Positions 47,390 to 59,750 of a DNA stretch of 64,000 nt are shown one piece after another. Origin of the DNA: Bubalus kerabau (taxonomy: Eukaryota; Chordata; Mammalia; Artiodactyla; Bovidae); assembly GCF_029407905.1 (NCBI RefSeq), contig NC_073643.1, positions 24,952,001 through 25,016,000 of the forward strand, given 5' to 3'. Under the pieces are notes generated by a model. The model ran no database searches. It saw only the letters and a list, made by a program, of their open reading frames with translations, and had not been told where the DNA came from. A program made the translations under genes and the position numbers. Position 1 is the stretch's first letter, and each line of letters begins with the position of its first letter.

Positions 47390-47504
47390 GGTCTCTAGTC
47401 CCTAATAATTCAGTGTTTTTCCCCAGTTGTGAACACTGAGGTGGTGTCCTGTGCCAGCTAACACACCAGGAACCACAAGGCTTGACCTTTAGTATGTAGA
47501 TTGT
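47390..47504 (+). repeat. 115-bp direct repeat, copy 2
   Basis: Partner of 45896-46010, same orientation and same length, 1379 bp of other sequence between them. Confidence 0.85.
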
Positions 47505-47609
47505 GCAAAGAAAGAAACCGTGCTGTCAAAATCATGCAGTTCTTTTTCATACTAATGCTCCATGTATAACCCTGGAGAAAAAAATTAAAACAGAAAACAA
47601 AATTTTGTC

Positions 47610-47730
47610 AGGTGGGCACTGTTACACCTATTTCAAAGATGAGGAAACTGAGGCTCAGAAAGGCACACAATTTGTAAGCAGCAAAGGGGAAATTTTAACC
47701 TGGGTCTGTGGGAGTTCTTAACTAGGGCAG
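47610..47730 (-). repeat. MIR SINE fragment
   Basis: TTTCAAAGATGAGGAAACTG, AGGCTCAGAAAGGCACACAA, a strong reverse-complement MIR core. Confidence 0.8.
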
Positions 47731-47784
47731 TATACCTAGCTGCTTCCAGGAGGGAAGAGGCCCATCATTTTGCAGACAGTCTTT

Positions 47785-47990
47785 TATGTGTCAGGCTGTA
47801 GGCCAAGTGCTCTGTATAATGTACCTCACTTGGGCTCACAATAACTTGGAGTGGTAGACATTACTCCTATTTTACAAAGGCAGAATTGGAAGCTTCAAGA
47901 CAAAGCAGTAAGATCAGGATTTGAAGTCAGGTTTCAAAGCCCATGATAAGGAGCCCATAGCATATGTATTTTAACCCTCTTCATCACACT
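47785..47990 (-). repeat. MIR SINE
   Basis: TGTGTCAGGCTGTAGGCCAA, CTCCTATTTTACAAAGGCAG, AGATCAGGATTTGAAGTCAG. Confidence 0.7.
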
Positions 47991-49503
47991 GAATAAGTTG
48001 GGAATACTGTAGATCTTTATATAGGATTCCCAAGGTTTTCTCAATGTAAGCTCTGCCTTTTGGCCTGCTGTTATTGAGTCTCAAAAATTCAACTCATGTG
48101 TTTGTTTTCTTTGGAGGATCCATGCCATGTAAAACGTTACCTGGCAGATTTCTCATTCTGCCACAGAACGTTCATTGGGGAGAATGGCAGTTTTCTGCTT
48201 GACTCACTGTGTCTCCAAACACAGATTTTGTTGTTATGCATTTGCATTTTCCCTATACTGACAACAGAAAAGGATCTTAATGCAGACAGAAAACTGTCCA
48301 GACTTGATGTAAGATCACCCTTCTCAAGAATCACAGCTCTCAGCTCCTAGTAGGAGACATTATCTCAAATACGGAGAAACACACATTCTCTCCACGGCTG
48401 AACAGTAAGTGATGGTTAATCTATGGTTCGGGGACTTTCCTCCAAGAATCCACAGGAGGAGTATACCACAGACATGTTGTCAACCCCAGTTGGTAACATT
48501 CCAGTTACCCAACATTACAAGGATCAGTTCTGGCTTATCTGTTGTCCCAGCCCATTGACAGCACCTTGTTCATCCTACTTTGGAGGAAAAACTACATAAT
48601 AACCGACTGATAATCCATTGGTACTCTCCTTTCAGTATGCTGGCACTGAATCAATTGCATCCCCTACTCTTTTCTTGCTCCCATGCCAACATATATGTTA
48701 CCAACCAATCCTTTGTAATGGAGATGGATAAGGCAGTATTTCAGTATTCTCGCTTTCCAACAGGTATCAGCCAAAACACAAGCATGTATTGTTCTACATA
48801 CTGTTTCAAATATAAAATAAAGCTGACTTTAGTTCTGAGGTGCTTTAAATTAAACCAGGTTATATGACAAATGACAGCAAAGTTTTGGTTAGCCCTTGTA
48901 GATTAGCAGGGGCAGATCCAGGTGACACCTGTGGAAGGTATTGATTAAAAGGAGCTGATATCCATCTTTCCAAGCACAGAATAATCCTCTGGCTTTACAG
49001 AAATGATGGGAATCTTACAGAGAAGGTTAATCAGATACATGAGAAATCATACCTGCTCCCTGATAAAGTAAAAATCACTCAGAGATCAATCACAGACCCC
49101 AGCTACCCACGCTGTCCCTGAGAAAACAGAATTCAAGGCAGACAGATACTGTTTTGTTCAAGACCTAGTACAAAGCGAGACACTCTGCATGTTTGAACAG
49201 TTTTCCCTGCTGAGAGCATTGATTAGTGGGTTCTATAATATTAATACATGCATATGGTAAACAACATAAATATAAGAAGTAGATATAAAGTACTGATCTA
49301 CTTTTTCTGAGAAGAGAGTGACTAATCTCTCAGACCTCAGCACTGCTACAAAAGCATTGCTGGATTCTTGGCACAGTCTTAGGAAATCTTAGTAAGACAC
49401 AAAGTTAAGCATCTTGAGACACTACTCGAGTCACTGTAGTGAAGGTGATGGGGGGCAGGCAGTGAAAGGAATACGAGCACAATGTTACTGACATTTAAAG
49501 GTG

Positions 49504-49723
49504 TAAGTAAGTAAGTGTTAGTCGCTCAATTGTGCCCGACTCTTTGCAACCCCATGGACTGCAGCCCATCAGGCTCCTCTGTCCATGAGATTTTCCAGGC
49601 AAGGATACATACTGGGGTGGGTTGCCATTTCCTTCTCCAGGGGATATTCCCAACCCAGGGACCGAACCTGGGTCTCCTGCACTGCAGGTAGATTCTTTAC
49701 CGACTGAGCTACAAGGGAAGCGC
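49504..49723 (-). mobile_element. Bov-tA SINE
   Basis: Antisense full element starting with TAAG units. Perfect 12-bp duplication, CATTTAAAGGTG, at 49492-49503 and 49724-49735. Confidence 0.95.
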
Positions 49724-50264
49724 CATTTAAAGGTGAGTCCCTACTAAATGCAGGGTCTGGTCCATGCTTTACAGAGAGAATTTGATTCCTTACAACAGAG
49801 GGACTTTCCATTTTATACAAAAGAGACTAACACTCCTTAAGTTTCATTTGTTCTAGGTCAGAGACCTGTTCAGAAAGGTTGGAGTTGGTATATGAAACCA
49901 GGCTGTCAGATACCAAAGCCCTAATTCCTTTTGCTATGCTCCATCGACAACCTTTATTTTTTCCTTTGGTCTGTTGCTTATTAATTTCCTTAGCCATTGT
50001 TTTAATAACAAGAATTTGCTGAGCTCCTTTGGGAGGCAGCATGATAGAGTAGAGGGAAGAAGAGACTATTGGGTGTCGGATTGGATATGTAATTTCCCCT
50101 TTCTAGTTTCCTCTGCAAAAAGAAGGGGCTAGAAGAGATGATCTCATCTCTTCCAAAGCTCTCAAAGGGTTCTTCCAAATGGGCCAATTCATGAACAGAC
50201 TGTGAAAAAAATGATGATTCTAATAAGCTATAAAAAGACCCTTAATGAATGTGGTCTGCTCCTT

Positions 50265-50440
50265 CATTTGTTCATTCACTCACTATCCATTCATTCACAG
50301 TTACAGAACATCTACTATGTGGAGGTGAGTGCTAAAGACTATGGGTAAAGGTCAGCGGTCCTGATCCTCACGAAGCTTGCATTCTAGTTAGGGTGATGGA
50401 TAATGGACATATGAGCAAAAGTGAAAAGCACGTTTAGATG
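50265..50440 (-). repeat. L2 LINE 3' end, antisense
   Basis: TTGTTCATTCACTCACTATC, ACATCTACTATGTGGAGGTG, GAAGCTTGCATTCTAGTTAG. Confidence 0.65.
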
Positions 50441-50749
50441 TTGAAAATGTTGTGAGAGAAATGAACATGGTACTATGATAGAGAATAACAGGAAGAAACT
50501 TCTTGTGATAAGATGGTTAGAAGAGATCCTTGAAGGAGATCTGAGACCTAAGGGATGACAAGGAATCAGTCACAAAATGGAGTAAGGAAGTAGGGTGAAT
50601 GAGGAGAATTTTATGGTAAAAAGAAAAGTTATCCAAATATCTCATATTATTATAATGGTTACATGGAAGACAAAGACAATCATCAAAGCCCACTGCAAAA
50701 CAAAAAGAAAAGCAATAGAACATGCGTGAATACATAAGTAAATAAGAAG

Positions 50750-50815
50750 GATGCACCTCATTTTTTAGATGAGGAAATTGAAGCTCAGGGAGACGATGAA
50801 TTTCTCACCTTTAGG
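50750..50815 (-). repeat. MIR fragment
   Basis: TTTAGATGAGGAAATTGAAG then CTCAGGGAGACGATGAA. Confidence 0.6.
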
Positions 50816-51095
50816 CTGAGAAACTAAATGGACTAAAGTTAAGGTTATTTAATTAAGCCCCCTGGGAGCAGACATGCACCATGGCGCTAAGGCTTGCCTT
50901 GGTCATCATAACTGGTGGCGTTTATATTGTCCAGAGCTCAACACACAAGTTCTTCTCCTTGTGTCACAGCAAGATGGCCTCAGGTCATCAATTCAACCCA
51001 ATGACACAGCCAGAAATGCTAGCTCTGGCTCCAGGCTAGGTTAGAGGGTTTCACAGGAGAGTTTTCTAGAGGCTTGAAACTTTAAATTGCTGATC

Positions 51096-51328
51096 TTCAT
51101 GCGAAGAGTTGATTCACTGGAAAAGACCCTGATGCTGGGAGGGATTGGGGGCAGGAGGAGAAGGGGACGACAGAGGATGAGATGGCTGGATGGCATCACT
51201 GACTCGATGGATGTGAGTCTGAGTGAACTCTGGGAGTTGGTGATGGACAGGGAGGCCTGGAGTGCTGCGATTCATGGGGTCGCAAAGAGTCGGACATGAC
51301 TGAGTGACTGATCTGATCTGATCTGATA
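51096..51328 (+). mobile_element. BovB 3' end fragment with (ATCTG)n terminus
   Basis: Sense fragment encoding RMRWLDGITDSMDVSLSELW and ending CTGATCTGATCTGATCTG, the mirror orientation of the copy at 44148-44398. Confidence 0.94.
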
Positions 51329-51364
51329 CCATAGTGACAATAATAATGACACCTGATATTTATT

Positions 51365-51583
51365 ATGGGGCTTCCCTGGTGTCTCAGATGGTAAAGAATC
51401 AGCCTGCAAAGCAGGAGACCTGGGTTCAATCCCTGGGTTGGGAAGATCCCCAGAGAAGGGAATGGTAACCCACTCCAGTATTCTTGTCTGGAAAATTCCA
51501 TGGACAGAGAAGCCTGGTGGGCTACCATCCAAGGGGTCATGACGAGTTGGACACGACTGAGCAACTAAGACTTTTGCTTTCAG
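51365..51583 (+). mobile_element. Bov-tA SINE
   Basis: Head TCTCAGATGGTAAAGAATCA, complete body, tail ACACGACTGAGCAACTAAG. An 8-bp duplication, TATTTATT, at 51357-51364 and 51584-51591. Confidence 0.94.
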
Positions 51584-51589
51584 TATTTA

Positions 51590-51900
51590 TTCTGTGTCTA
51601 CCACACAGACAGGTGCTGTATTGAGCACTTGAAAGAACTGTCATTTACTTTCCTTAATATCTTTATGAGGTAGGTACCATTTTATTTTCATTGGATGCTT
51701 ATCTGACTCAGTCTCAGAGATAGTACCGCATAAAGGAAACTACACTGGACATTTTGTTTTAAGATTGGATTCTGCCCTGAGATTGCTATTTAGTAGTTGG
51801 GTATCTGAAACATGCCACATTACCTTTCTGAACCTCGATTTCCTTATAAAATGGGAAAATAAAACTAGTTTCCATTTGCCTCACTCAATAAAGATGGTGT
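51590..51900. repeat. Two MIR fragments in opposite orientation
   Basis: 51590-51735 reads as reverse-complement MIR (TTTATGAGGTAGGTACCATT) and 51745-51900 as sense MIR (CCTTTCTGAACCTCGATTTC, then ATAAAATGGGAAAATAAAAC). Confidence 0.6.
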
Positions 51901-51949
51901 ATGTTCTGTGTTAAGGGAAGTGACCAGTATTATTTCCTGTAGATAATGA

Positions 51950-52660
51950 GTCATCTCCTTGTTTATTTGAATAAATTTTAATGATGACTGAGATAGAAAA
52001 CAGCCCAAACTAAACTGAGTAAGCCTATAAATGCAGTTTGTCTGCAGGACCCAATGGGCATGGATCTAAGAGATATGAAGTTAACTAAAGCGCTAATGAA
52101 GGATAATGGTTGGCCCCTTCCCTCCTCAGAGTAGTTGTTTCAGAGTTATTTGAGATGCTCTTTCCCTTGCTTAAAGTCCTAAGAATGTCCGCCGAATAAA
52201 ACATAACTCTCTATATCTGTGTCTCTATTCCTGTCCTTCAGATAGGTTCATCAGTTCCATCTTTCTAGATTTCATATATATGCATTAATATACTATACTT
52301 GTTTTTCTCTTTCTGACTTACTTTACTCTGTATAACAGGCTATGGACGTGTGGACACAGCTGGGTAAGGACAGGGTGAGACGAATGGGGAGAGTAGCACT
52401 GACATATATACACTATCATGTGTAAAATAGCTAGCTGGTGGGAAGCTGCTGTTAGCGCAGGAGCTCAGCTCAGTGCTCTGCAGACGCGTTAGAGGGGTGA
52501 GAAGAGGGAGGGAGGTTCAAGAGGGAGAAGATATATGTATCCTCATAGCTGATTTCCACTGTTGTATAGCAGAAGCAAACAACATTGCAAAGAAATTATC
52601 CTCCAATTAAAAATTAAGAAAACATAACTCTCAACTTCAAAAAAAGGAGAATTGTTGGGA
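51950..52660 (+). mobile_element. LTR fragment, second copy of the 33.6-kb family, split by L1
   Basis: The left part 51950-52211 ends with the polyadenylation-type GAATAAAACATAACTCTC. After an L1 insertion it resumes at 52619 with AAAACATAACTCTCAACTTC. The bases around CCTCCTCAGAG and TTGAGATGCT align with 33930-34035. The outer ends are approximate. Confidence 0.6.
52212..52618 (+). mobile_element. L1 3' end with 5' inversion
   Basis: 52212-52337 is antisense L1 (CTTTCTAGATTTCATATATA, then GACTTACTTTACTCTGTATA) and 52338-52618 is sense L1 3' end (GTATAGCAGAAGCAAACAAC, CAATTAAAAATTAAG). A perfect 14-bp duplication, AAAACATAACTCTC, lies at 52198-52211 and 52619-52632. This is the classic twin-priming structure. 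Confidence 0.9.
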
Positions 52661-52894
52661 AGGAAAGCAGAGGGGTGGATCAGGATAGGGGCACATAAGT
52701 AGATTTGAGTTTCTGGTAATAGTCTAGCTCTTAAGTTGATAATGGGCCCACAGATATTAATTATTTTAATTCAATAATAAGAAAAAATTAAAGAAGAACG
52801 ATAAACATCCATGGGGAAATAAGGGCCCATCATTATCGGCTGTCAATTAGCTGGGAGTTATTTTTTCACTGAAAAATGAACTATCCTCATCTTG

Positions 52895-53110
52895 TTGATT
52901 TATCAAAATTTACTGATAGTATGCTTGGCATTAGAGCTTCAGAAATGAACAGTAATCAAGTGGGAGTCATAAACAGACTGCTGAAAAAATGTGATAGGTG
53001 AAACAAGGCAGATGGTCACAGAGAAATATGGGAGGAGATCAAGGCAGTAATAAGGGCAACTCTCCATGGATGGGGCTGTGACCAGGTGAAACAGAGCACT
53101 CAGGAGGGGG
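52895..53110 (-). repeat. L2 LINE remnant
   Basis: GTATGCTTGGCATTAGAGCT, TCAGAAATGAACAGTAATCA, then TGATAGGTGAAACAAGGCAG. Confidence 0.5.
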
Positions 53111-53259
53111 TGCTAGAGCTCAGGGAGAGGAAACACTGAGCTAACATGGCAGAAACGCTTCATCTGTGAAGCCAGCTACGCAGAGGCATACATAAAATGT
53201 TTTATCGGCCAGGTGCGGGAGCTCTCAGCTGGTGGACTGTGAGCAGCAGTCATAGAGAA

Positions 53260-53470
53260 GGCAATAAATATCTGAACACTGATGTGTGCTAATGAATGTA
53301 AATATATCTGATTTAGTCTTCCCAAGAATCCTGTGTAGTAGGCTCAGTTATACCCATTTCACAAGTTCACCCTGAATAGCTTGGAAGTGGTAATGTTAGG
53401 ATTTGAACCTGATCTGTCTTTCTGCAAAGCCTGTATTCATCACCCTATAATATATTAGCAGATAAGGAAA
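53260..53470 (-). repeat. MIR SINE
   Basis: AATCCTGTGTAGTAGGCTCA, TACCCATTTCACAAGTTCAC, TAGGATTTGAACCTGATCTG. Confidence 0.75.
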
Positions 53471-53783
53471 GAGATGGACCATATTGGATATTCCAGAGAC
53501 CTTCTCTACCCAGTTATGCTGCTTTTAATATGTAGCATGCCATCATAGGAATGGAGAGGAACTGGCCAAGAGTCTCCAGAGCTACAGTGCATGGAAGATG
53601 TGGTGAGAGTACTTCTCCAACCATGTATTCAGGAGCAGAGTTGAGGACTGTGATCACAGTAGAAACTGGATCAGGAGAAGCACCTAAGTAGCTGAAAATC
53701 ATAAAGCTGGTGATCCCTAAGAATGTGTCAAGCTCCAGGAATTACATGATTCCCAGATATCAGAGCTGGTAAATTTATTGTTC

Positions 53784-53808
53784 CTTTCTCTTTTTCTTTC
53801 TTTCTTTG
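53784..53808. repeat. TTTC-rich simple repeat
   Basis: CTTTCTCTTTTTCTTTCTTT run. Confidence 0.8.
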
Positions 53809-53839
53809 TCAGAGTGCAAAAGAGATCAAAACATTTTTT

Positions 53840-54208
53840 TCCTTCTAAAATAAAGATATAATTCACTTCACATAAAATTCTTCTTTTAAAGTATACAATT
53901 CAGTGGTTTTTGGATATTTACTTTTTGTGTAATCATCACTACTTTCTAATTCCATAAAATTCTATGACCTCAACAAGCAAAACAAAAAGCTGTACCTATT
54001 AAGAGTTAGTCTCGATTCTCCCATCTGCCCATCTCCTGGCAAAACCTAATCTACGTTTGGTTTCCAAGAATGTGCCTGTTCTTGACATTTCATAGAAATG
54101 GCATCATACAATATATAATCTTTTTTTGGTCACTTCTTTCACTTAGCATCATGTTTTCAAGACCAACCCATGTATCAGTATTTAATCTCTTTTACAGATG
54201 AATAATTA
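53840..54208 (-). mobile_element. L1M LINE fragment, left part
   Basis: Antisense L1 3' UTR: AATTCACTTCACATAAAATT, AGTATACAATTCAGTGGTTT, ATGGCATCATACAATATATA. It continues at 55655-55800 beyond the BovB. Confidence 0.8.
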
Positions 54209-55654
54209 ATGTATGTTCAGTTCAGTTCAGTCGCTCAGTCATGACCAACTCTTAGAGACCCCCATGAACCACAGCATGCCAGGACTCCTTGTCAATCACC
54301 AACACACAGAGTTTACTCAAACTCATGTCCATCTAGTCGGTGATGCCATCCAACAATCTCATCCTCTGTTGTCCCCTTCTCCTCCTGCCTTCAATCTTTC
54401 CCAGCATCAGGGTCTTTTCAAATGAGTCAGCTCTTCGCATCAGGTGGCCAAAGTACTGGAGTTTCAGCTTCAATTTCAGTCCTTTCAATGAACACCCAGG
54501 ACTGGTATCCTTTAGGATGGACTGGTTGGATCTCCTTGCAGCCCAAGGGACTCTCAAGAGTCTTCTCCAACACCACAGTGCAAAAGCATCAATTCTTTGA
54601 TGCTCAGCTTCCTTTATAGTCCAACTCTCACACCCATACATGACTACTGGAAAAACCATAGCTTTGACTATATGGACCTTTGTTGGCAAAGTAATGTCTC
54701 TGCTTTTTAATATGGTGCCTAGGTTGGTCATAACTTTCCTTCCAAGGATTTTGCATCTTTTAATTTGATGGCTTCAGTCACCATCTGCAGTGATTTTGGA
54801 GCCCCCCAAAATAAAGTCTGCCACTGTTTCCACTGTTTCCCCATCTATTTCCCATGAAGTGATGGGACCAGATGCCATGATCTTCGTTTTCTGAATGTTG
54901 AGCTTTAAGCCAACTTTTTCACTCTCCTCTTTCACTTTCATCAAGAGGCTCTTTAGTTCTTCTTCACTTTCTGCCATAAGGGTGGTGTCATCTGCATATC
55001 TGAGGTTATTGATATTTCTCCTGGCAATCTTAATTCCAGCTTGTGCTTCATCCAGTCCAGTGTTTCTCATGATGTACTCTGCATATAAGTTAAATAAGCA
55101 GGGTGACAATATACAGCCTTGACGTACTCCTTTTCCTATTTGGAACCAGTCTGTTGTTCCATGTCCAGTTCTAACTGTTGCTTTCTGACCTGCATACAGA
55201 TTTCTTAAGAGGCAGGTCAGGTGGTCTGGTATTCCCATCTCTTGAAGAATTTTCCACAGTTTATTGTGATCCACACAGTCAAAGGCTTTGGCATAGTCAA
55301 TAAAGCAGAAAGAGATGTTTTTCTGGAACTCTCTTGCTTTTTCCATGATCCAATGGATGTTGGCAATTTGATCTCTGGTTCCTCTGCTTTTTCTAAAACC
55401 AGCTCGAACATTCGGAAGTTCAGTTTGTGTACTGTTCAAGCCTGGCTTGGAGAATTTTGAGCATTACTTTACTAGCGTGTGAGATGAGTGCAACTGTGTG
55501 GTAGTTTGAGCATTTTTTGGCATTGGAATGAAAACTGACCTTTTCCAGTCCTGTGGCCACTGCTTTTTCCAAATTTGCTGACATATTGAGTGCAGCACTT
55601 TCACAGCATCCTTTTTTAGGATTTGAAATAGCTCAACTGGAATTTCATCACCTA
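54209..55654 (-). mobile_element. BovB LINE, 5'-truncated, with a 221-codon reverse transcriptase frame
   Basis: It runs from the 3' end (GTTCAGTTCAGTTCAGTCGC) to the RT entrance. An uninterrupted frame at 55439-54774 covers the RT core: FRKSRGTRDQIANIHWIMEK, FCFIDYAKAFDCVDHNKLWK, GVRQGCILSPCLFNLYAEYI and LRYADDTTLMAESEEEL, with the YADD catalytic box intact. The endonuclease is missing and later segments are out of frame, so it cannot move by itself. An 11-bp duplication with one mismatch lies at 54198-54208 and 55655-55665. Confidence 0.95.
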
Positions 55655-55800
55655 ATGAGTAATTATCCATTGTCTACACAGACCATTGACTGGATAGATC
55701 ACACATGATTGGCATGTGGATTGTTGCCACTTTTGGTCATGGCAAATAATGTTGCTATGAACATTCATATACAAGTTTGCACTGCTTTCTGATATATTTA
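55655..55800 (-). mobile_element. L1M LINE fragment, right part
   Basis: TTATCCATTGTCTACACAGA, then GATTGTTGCCACTTTTGGTC and GTTGCTATGAACATTCATAT continue the L1 from 54208. Confidence 0.8.
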
Positions 55801-56359
55801 AACAGGGCTCAGTCTCAAAGTCAGTATATATAACAAAATTTTATATACTGAAAAATGCCCTAAGAGTCCCACAGGAAGGTACTAGGCTTGGAATCACTAC
55901 ATTATGCAAACAAGCCAGTTTGCTAGGCAGCTCTGTCTTTGGCTCTGAGCCTGCTGATGTGGCTGGCTTGTGTTTGGTGGCCATCATGTATAAAGAACGT
56001 GTCATCAGACACTAGAATCCCCTTCAGGGTGGCCAGGTGATCATATTTTCAGAAGCATGTGAAGACTAAGGCACTGTGAGGCTAGGGTTCTTTCAGATCC
56101 CAGTCTCTTGGCCACTTGTGGATGGAGTGGTTGATAAAACTGCCCACACCACTTAATTTCTAATTTTTCTTTCAGGTATTATAACCTGAATTAATACAGA
56201 ATAAATGTTTGTACAATGCACATCTCCTGTTCATGGACGATTTCATCTCATCTTCTCTGAAAGCCTGAGTGCCAGTACCTCTAGATAGATTTTTCTTTTG
56301 TTGTTGAGTGAAAAAGAAATTGGAAATTAGAGGGCTTTCATTCTGTATTCCAACTTAAG

Positions 56360-56560
56360 TAGTTCTTTATCATAGACAGAACTTCAGAACTGGAGGAGGC
56401 CTTTACTCTCTCTACTCAGGGCTCTTCATTTTACAGGTGAGAAAACAAAGAGTCTGAGGCAGTATGATCCACATGGTGTCACACAAGGGGCTGGTAACTG
56501 ATCTGGACCCAGAACCCAAGTGGGCAGGACCTCACTCACTGTTCTTTCCACTGGAAGGCG
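56360..56560 (-). repeat. MIR-family SINE remnant
   Basis: TTCATTTTACAGGTGAGAAA, then GATCCACATGGTGTCACACA. Confidence 0.6.
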
Positions 56561-59500
56561 ATCATTTCCATATTCACAAAATTTAGACAAAGTTGGTTAT
56601 ACTTTCTCAAGTTTTTTTTTTTTAAAACTATTCACAATCTTTATAAGGCCCCACACTGTCTACCAATCCTTTTTTTATCCTCTCTCTCTTTTTTTTTTTT
56701 TTTTGGGCGGTAAAGCTGAACTCTAATTCCACTCCCCCAATCCCCAGACAGATAGGGGTTCCACAAAGACACGTTAGCCAAGGGAAAGAGCTATTTTGTC
56801 TATAATTTATAGCTTTTCCTTTACACAGAGAGCTTTCCCAAACAGATCAGCACATTAAAGATTCTGGCTGGAAGATAGCACCCCAATTTTCTAGAGTTAA
56901 AGCTTAGCACAAATTCTGTCATTCAAACACAGTAGTCAAATCAATTAGAAACATTCATGGAAATGAGCTTGTAGGTATTTCATGACCACTACTTTATTAC
57001 CGTTAATCCATATTCTCCCCATCTCTATGACAATTGACAGGAACCCCCAGTCAGCAGCTAGAGAAAGCAGAGTCTTTTTAAAGACGGGAGTAATTTGTTT
57101 CCCAGTGAGAGGTGATAACCTGCCTCAATTTGCTTCAGATTTCTCAAAGATAATGACTTTTGCTTTCTTGTCCCAATTAACTACTGGCCACTCCTGAGAA
57201 GACCCTGTCCATTCAGACAACCAAGTTTCTATTCCCACTGATAACCTCCTGGTAGAGATATGGGAGTGAAATGCAGATGTGGAGTAGAATAATGTACGGA
57301 ATTATAAACAGAATGATTTGAAACATTCCCTCTTCCAACCATCTTTTTCTCTTAGCCCTATCATGGTCAGTTTGTATCCACTTACTAATGTAACAGATGA
57401 AAATAATCAAAAGGCTGATTTTTCAGAGTCATGGACCCACTTAGTACTGCATGTCAAACGATCACAGAGGTCCTGATGATATCACCACTGTGTGATTTAG
57501 AGATATGAGACAATGAGGGATAATGAGGTCTGGGAGCAATTTACAGAATACATGCCTCCCCTCTAAAAGCATTCCAATTCAAAAGTTTTAAATACTCTCA
57601 CAACCAAAGAAAACAGAGTGTGTGGATTCAAGTAAAATTAGCCATGAGAGCACCAGTTTGCAAACTCTGGTCTGTAGCTGATGTTTAAAGACTCTTAATG
57701 TTTCTTAAGAGTCCTCTCTTCTCTCCTCCCCTAACCTCACTCTTTCTCATCCAGTGGTGATCCTGGGAAAAATCAATGAAGAATTCCTGGCTCTGCATTA
57801 CCTTCTCCTGTAACCACATACAGTGGTCTGATCCTCCACATTATAAGGTTCATAATGGCTGACCTGAGGCTGTGCCATGGTACAAGTGTACCCAGTTTGC
57901 AGTTCAGTCTTGGGAAGCCCACCAATGCTATGTACCCAGTCACTTTCTTACCTACCAATTGTATGAGTTACAAAGCTGACATCTGACTGCCATCTGCCTG
58001 ACTGCCTTGCCTTACCTCTTGAAGGGTTCAAAACTCAAGCAATGAACACAGGTATTGTTTATGCAACAGCCTCAAATTCCAACACATAGTTAAGAGAAAA
58101 TCAATTTTATAGGACTCTTTTAAGAATAAACTATTCATAATTAGCAGAATAACCTTTTCAACCCATACGGCATCCGTGATTATGGATAAATTCATGCTGG
58201 GAGGAAAAAACAAAAACAGAAGGACTTTGCCATAAGAAAATTATGTCACCATGACAGAATTCAACCTAGTGGCAATATTTTTGCTCAGGGGTAGAAAAGC
58301 ACAGCAGAAATAAATTTTTCAAACTATAAAATCATAGATTGATAACATTTCAGAATTGGCAGGTTCATATGGATCGATGTTTACAAAGTCACTGAAGCAG
58401 GTCACAACAATGTTAAAATGACTGGGAAATGCCTTTTGCAGGCCACTGAGACCACACACTCCTATCTGTTGCATGAATTCTTTCTGCAGTGTTACCCTGG
58501 AGTAGATGTCCAGTCTGTAAATGAACCTCATTGATAATTAAAAAAAAAAATCATTTGTTTCATCTTCTTCATGGTCTAATTGTTTGAAACTTTTTCCTTT
58601 TATTGAACACAAATAATATCCTCTGTTACATTTATTACTTATTTAGGGACTGCCCTTTGATACCACACAGAGTTTGACAGTTCTTGAAATGTTCCTTTCC
58701 ACCCTCCCTAACTCCTCTGCTTTGGCTTAACATCCTTCAGCTATGTCTCCTATCATTTGCTCAGTTGTCTTTCTCCAGGCTGATTTTAAATTTTAATGTC
58801 AGTCTGAAAAAACCCACAGTCCTCCTCAAGTTTTATTTTCACTGGGGCTACTGTGGAGTTTAAGAATTTTGGTTTCCTCTCTTGTTTTGGGTTTTCCGTT
58901 AAGTTATAGATATAATTTGCTTTTTTTCTAAAGCACAGAATATTGTTAACTCACCAGTAATCTTACAGTCAGCAAGACCTTTAACACACAGCCTGACCCT
59001 AAACTTTTACTCTTTCAACTTTACTTTTGGAGCCAAGTACAAACCTTTACAGTTGCCAGTATTAAAATTAATCTTGTTACATTTGGTTCCCATGATTATC
59101 TTTTGAATACTGGTTCTGTCATTTCATCTATTCCCTCATGGTTCATGTGATCAGAAAATGTACTCAGCATATTATGAGTAACGTCATGTATCACTGATAA
59201 GAAATTTCAATAGGGAAAGGTTGAAGAAAGAGGGCAGAGGGATAGTTCAGGACCTCCCTTCCAGGCTGACATGCATGCCCTAATCAAATTTTTGGGTGAG
59301 ACATTTAAACCAGTCCTCCAAATTATCCTCCTGTCTCTTCTCTCCATCTTGCCTGCATATGTAACACAAGAGAGTTTTTTTAAAGGTGTCTTCCTGATGC
59401 TATTTTGACTAGCAGAAGAAAGGAACATATTTATAAGAGGAAAAAAAAAAAAAGGTTAGTACTTATTTCTCATTTGAAAATCTATGCTGACAGAAAGTTA

Positions 59501-59593
59501 TTAATGACAAAAGAAGTTACGGGACAACGTGTATAGTGTAATCTTTTGGTAGCAAGGATATTTATTTACAGGTTTGAAGACAGACACACACAT

Positions 59594-59750
59594 AGGACTT
59601 CCCTGGTGGCGCAGTGGCTAAGTCTCTGTGCTCCCAATGCAGCGGGCCCGGGTTCAGTCCTTGTCAGTGAACTAGACCCCACAGGCCTCATCTAGAGATT
59701 CCACGTGCTGCAGCTAAGAGCCAGCACAGCCGAGTAATAAATAATAAATA
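59594..59750 (+). mobile_element. CHR-type tRNA-derived SINE
   Basis: GGACTTCCCTGGTGGCGCAG, TGGCTAAGTCTCTGTGCTCC, GGGCCCGGGTTCAGTCC, ending in AATAAATAATAAATA followed by a CA-rich tract to 59815. Confidence 0.92.
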
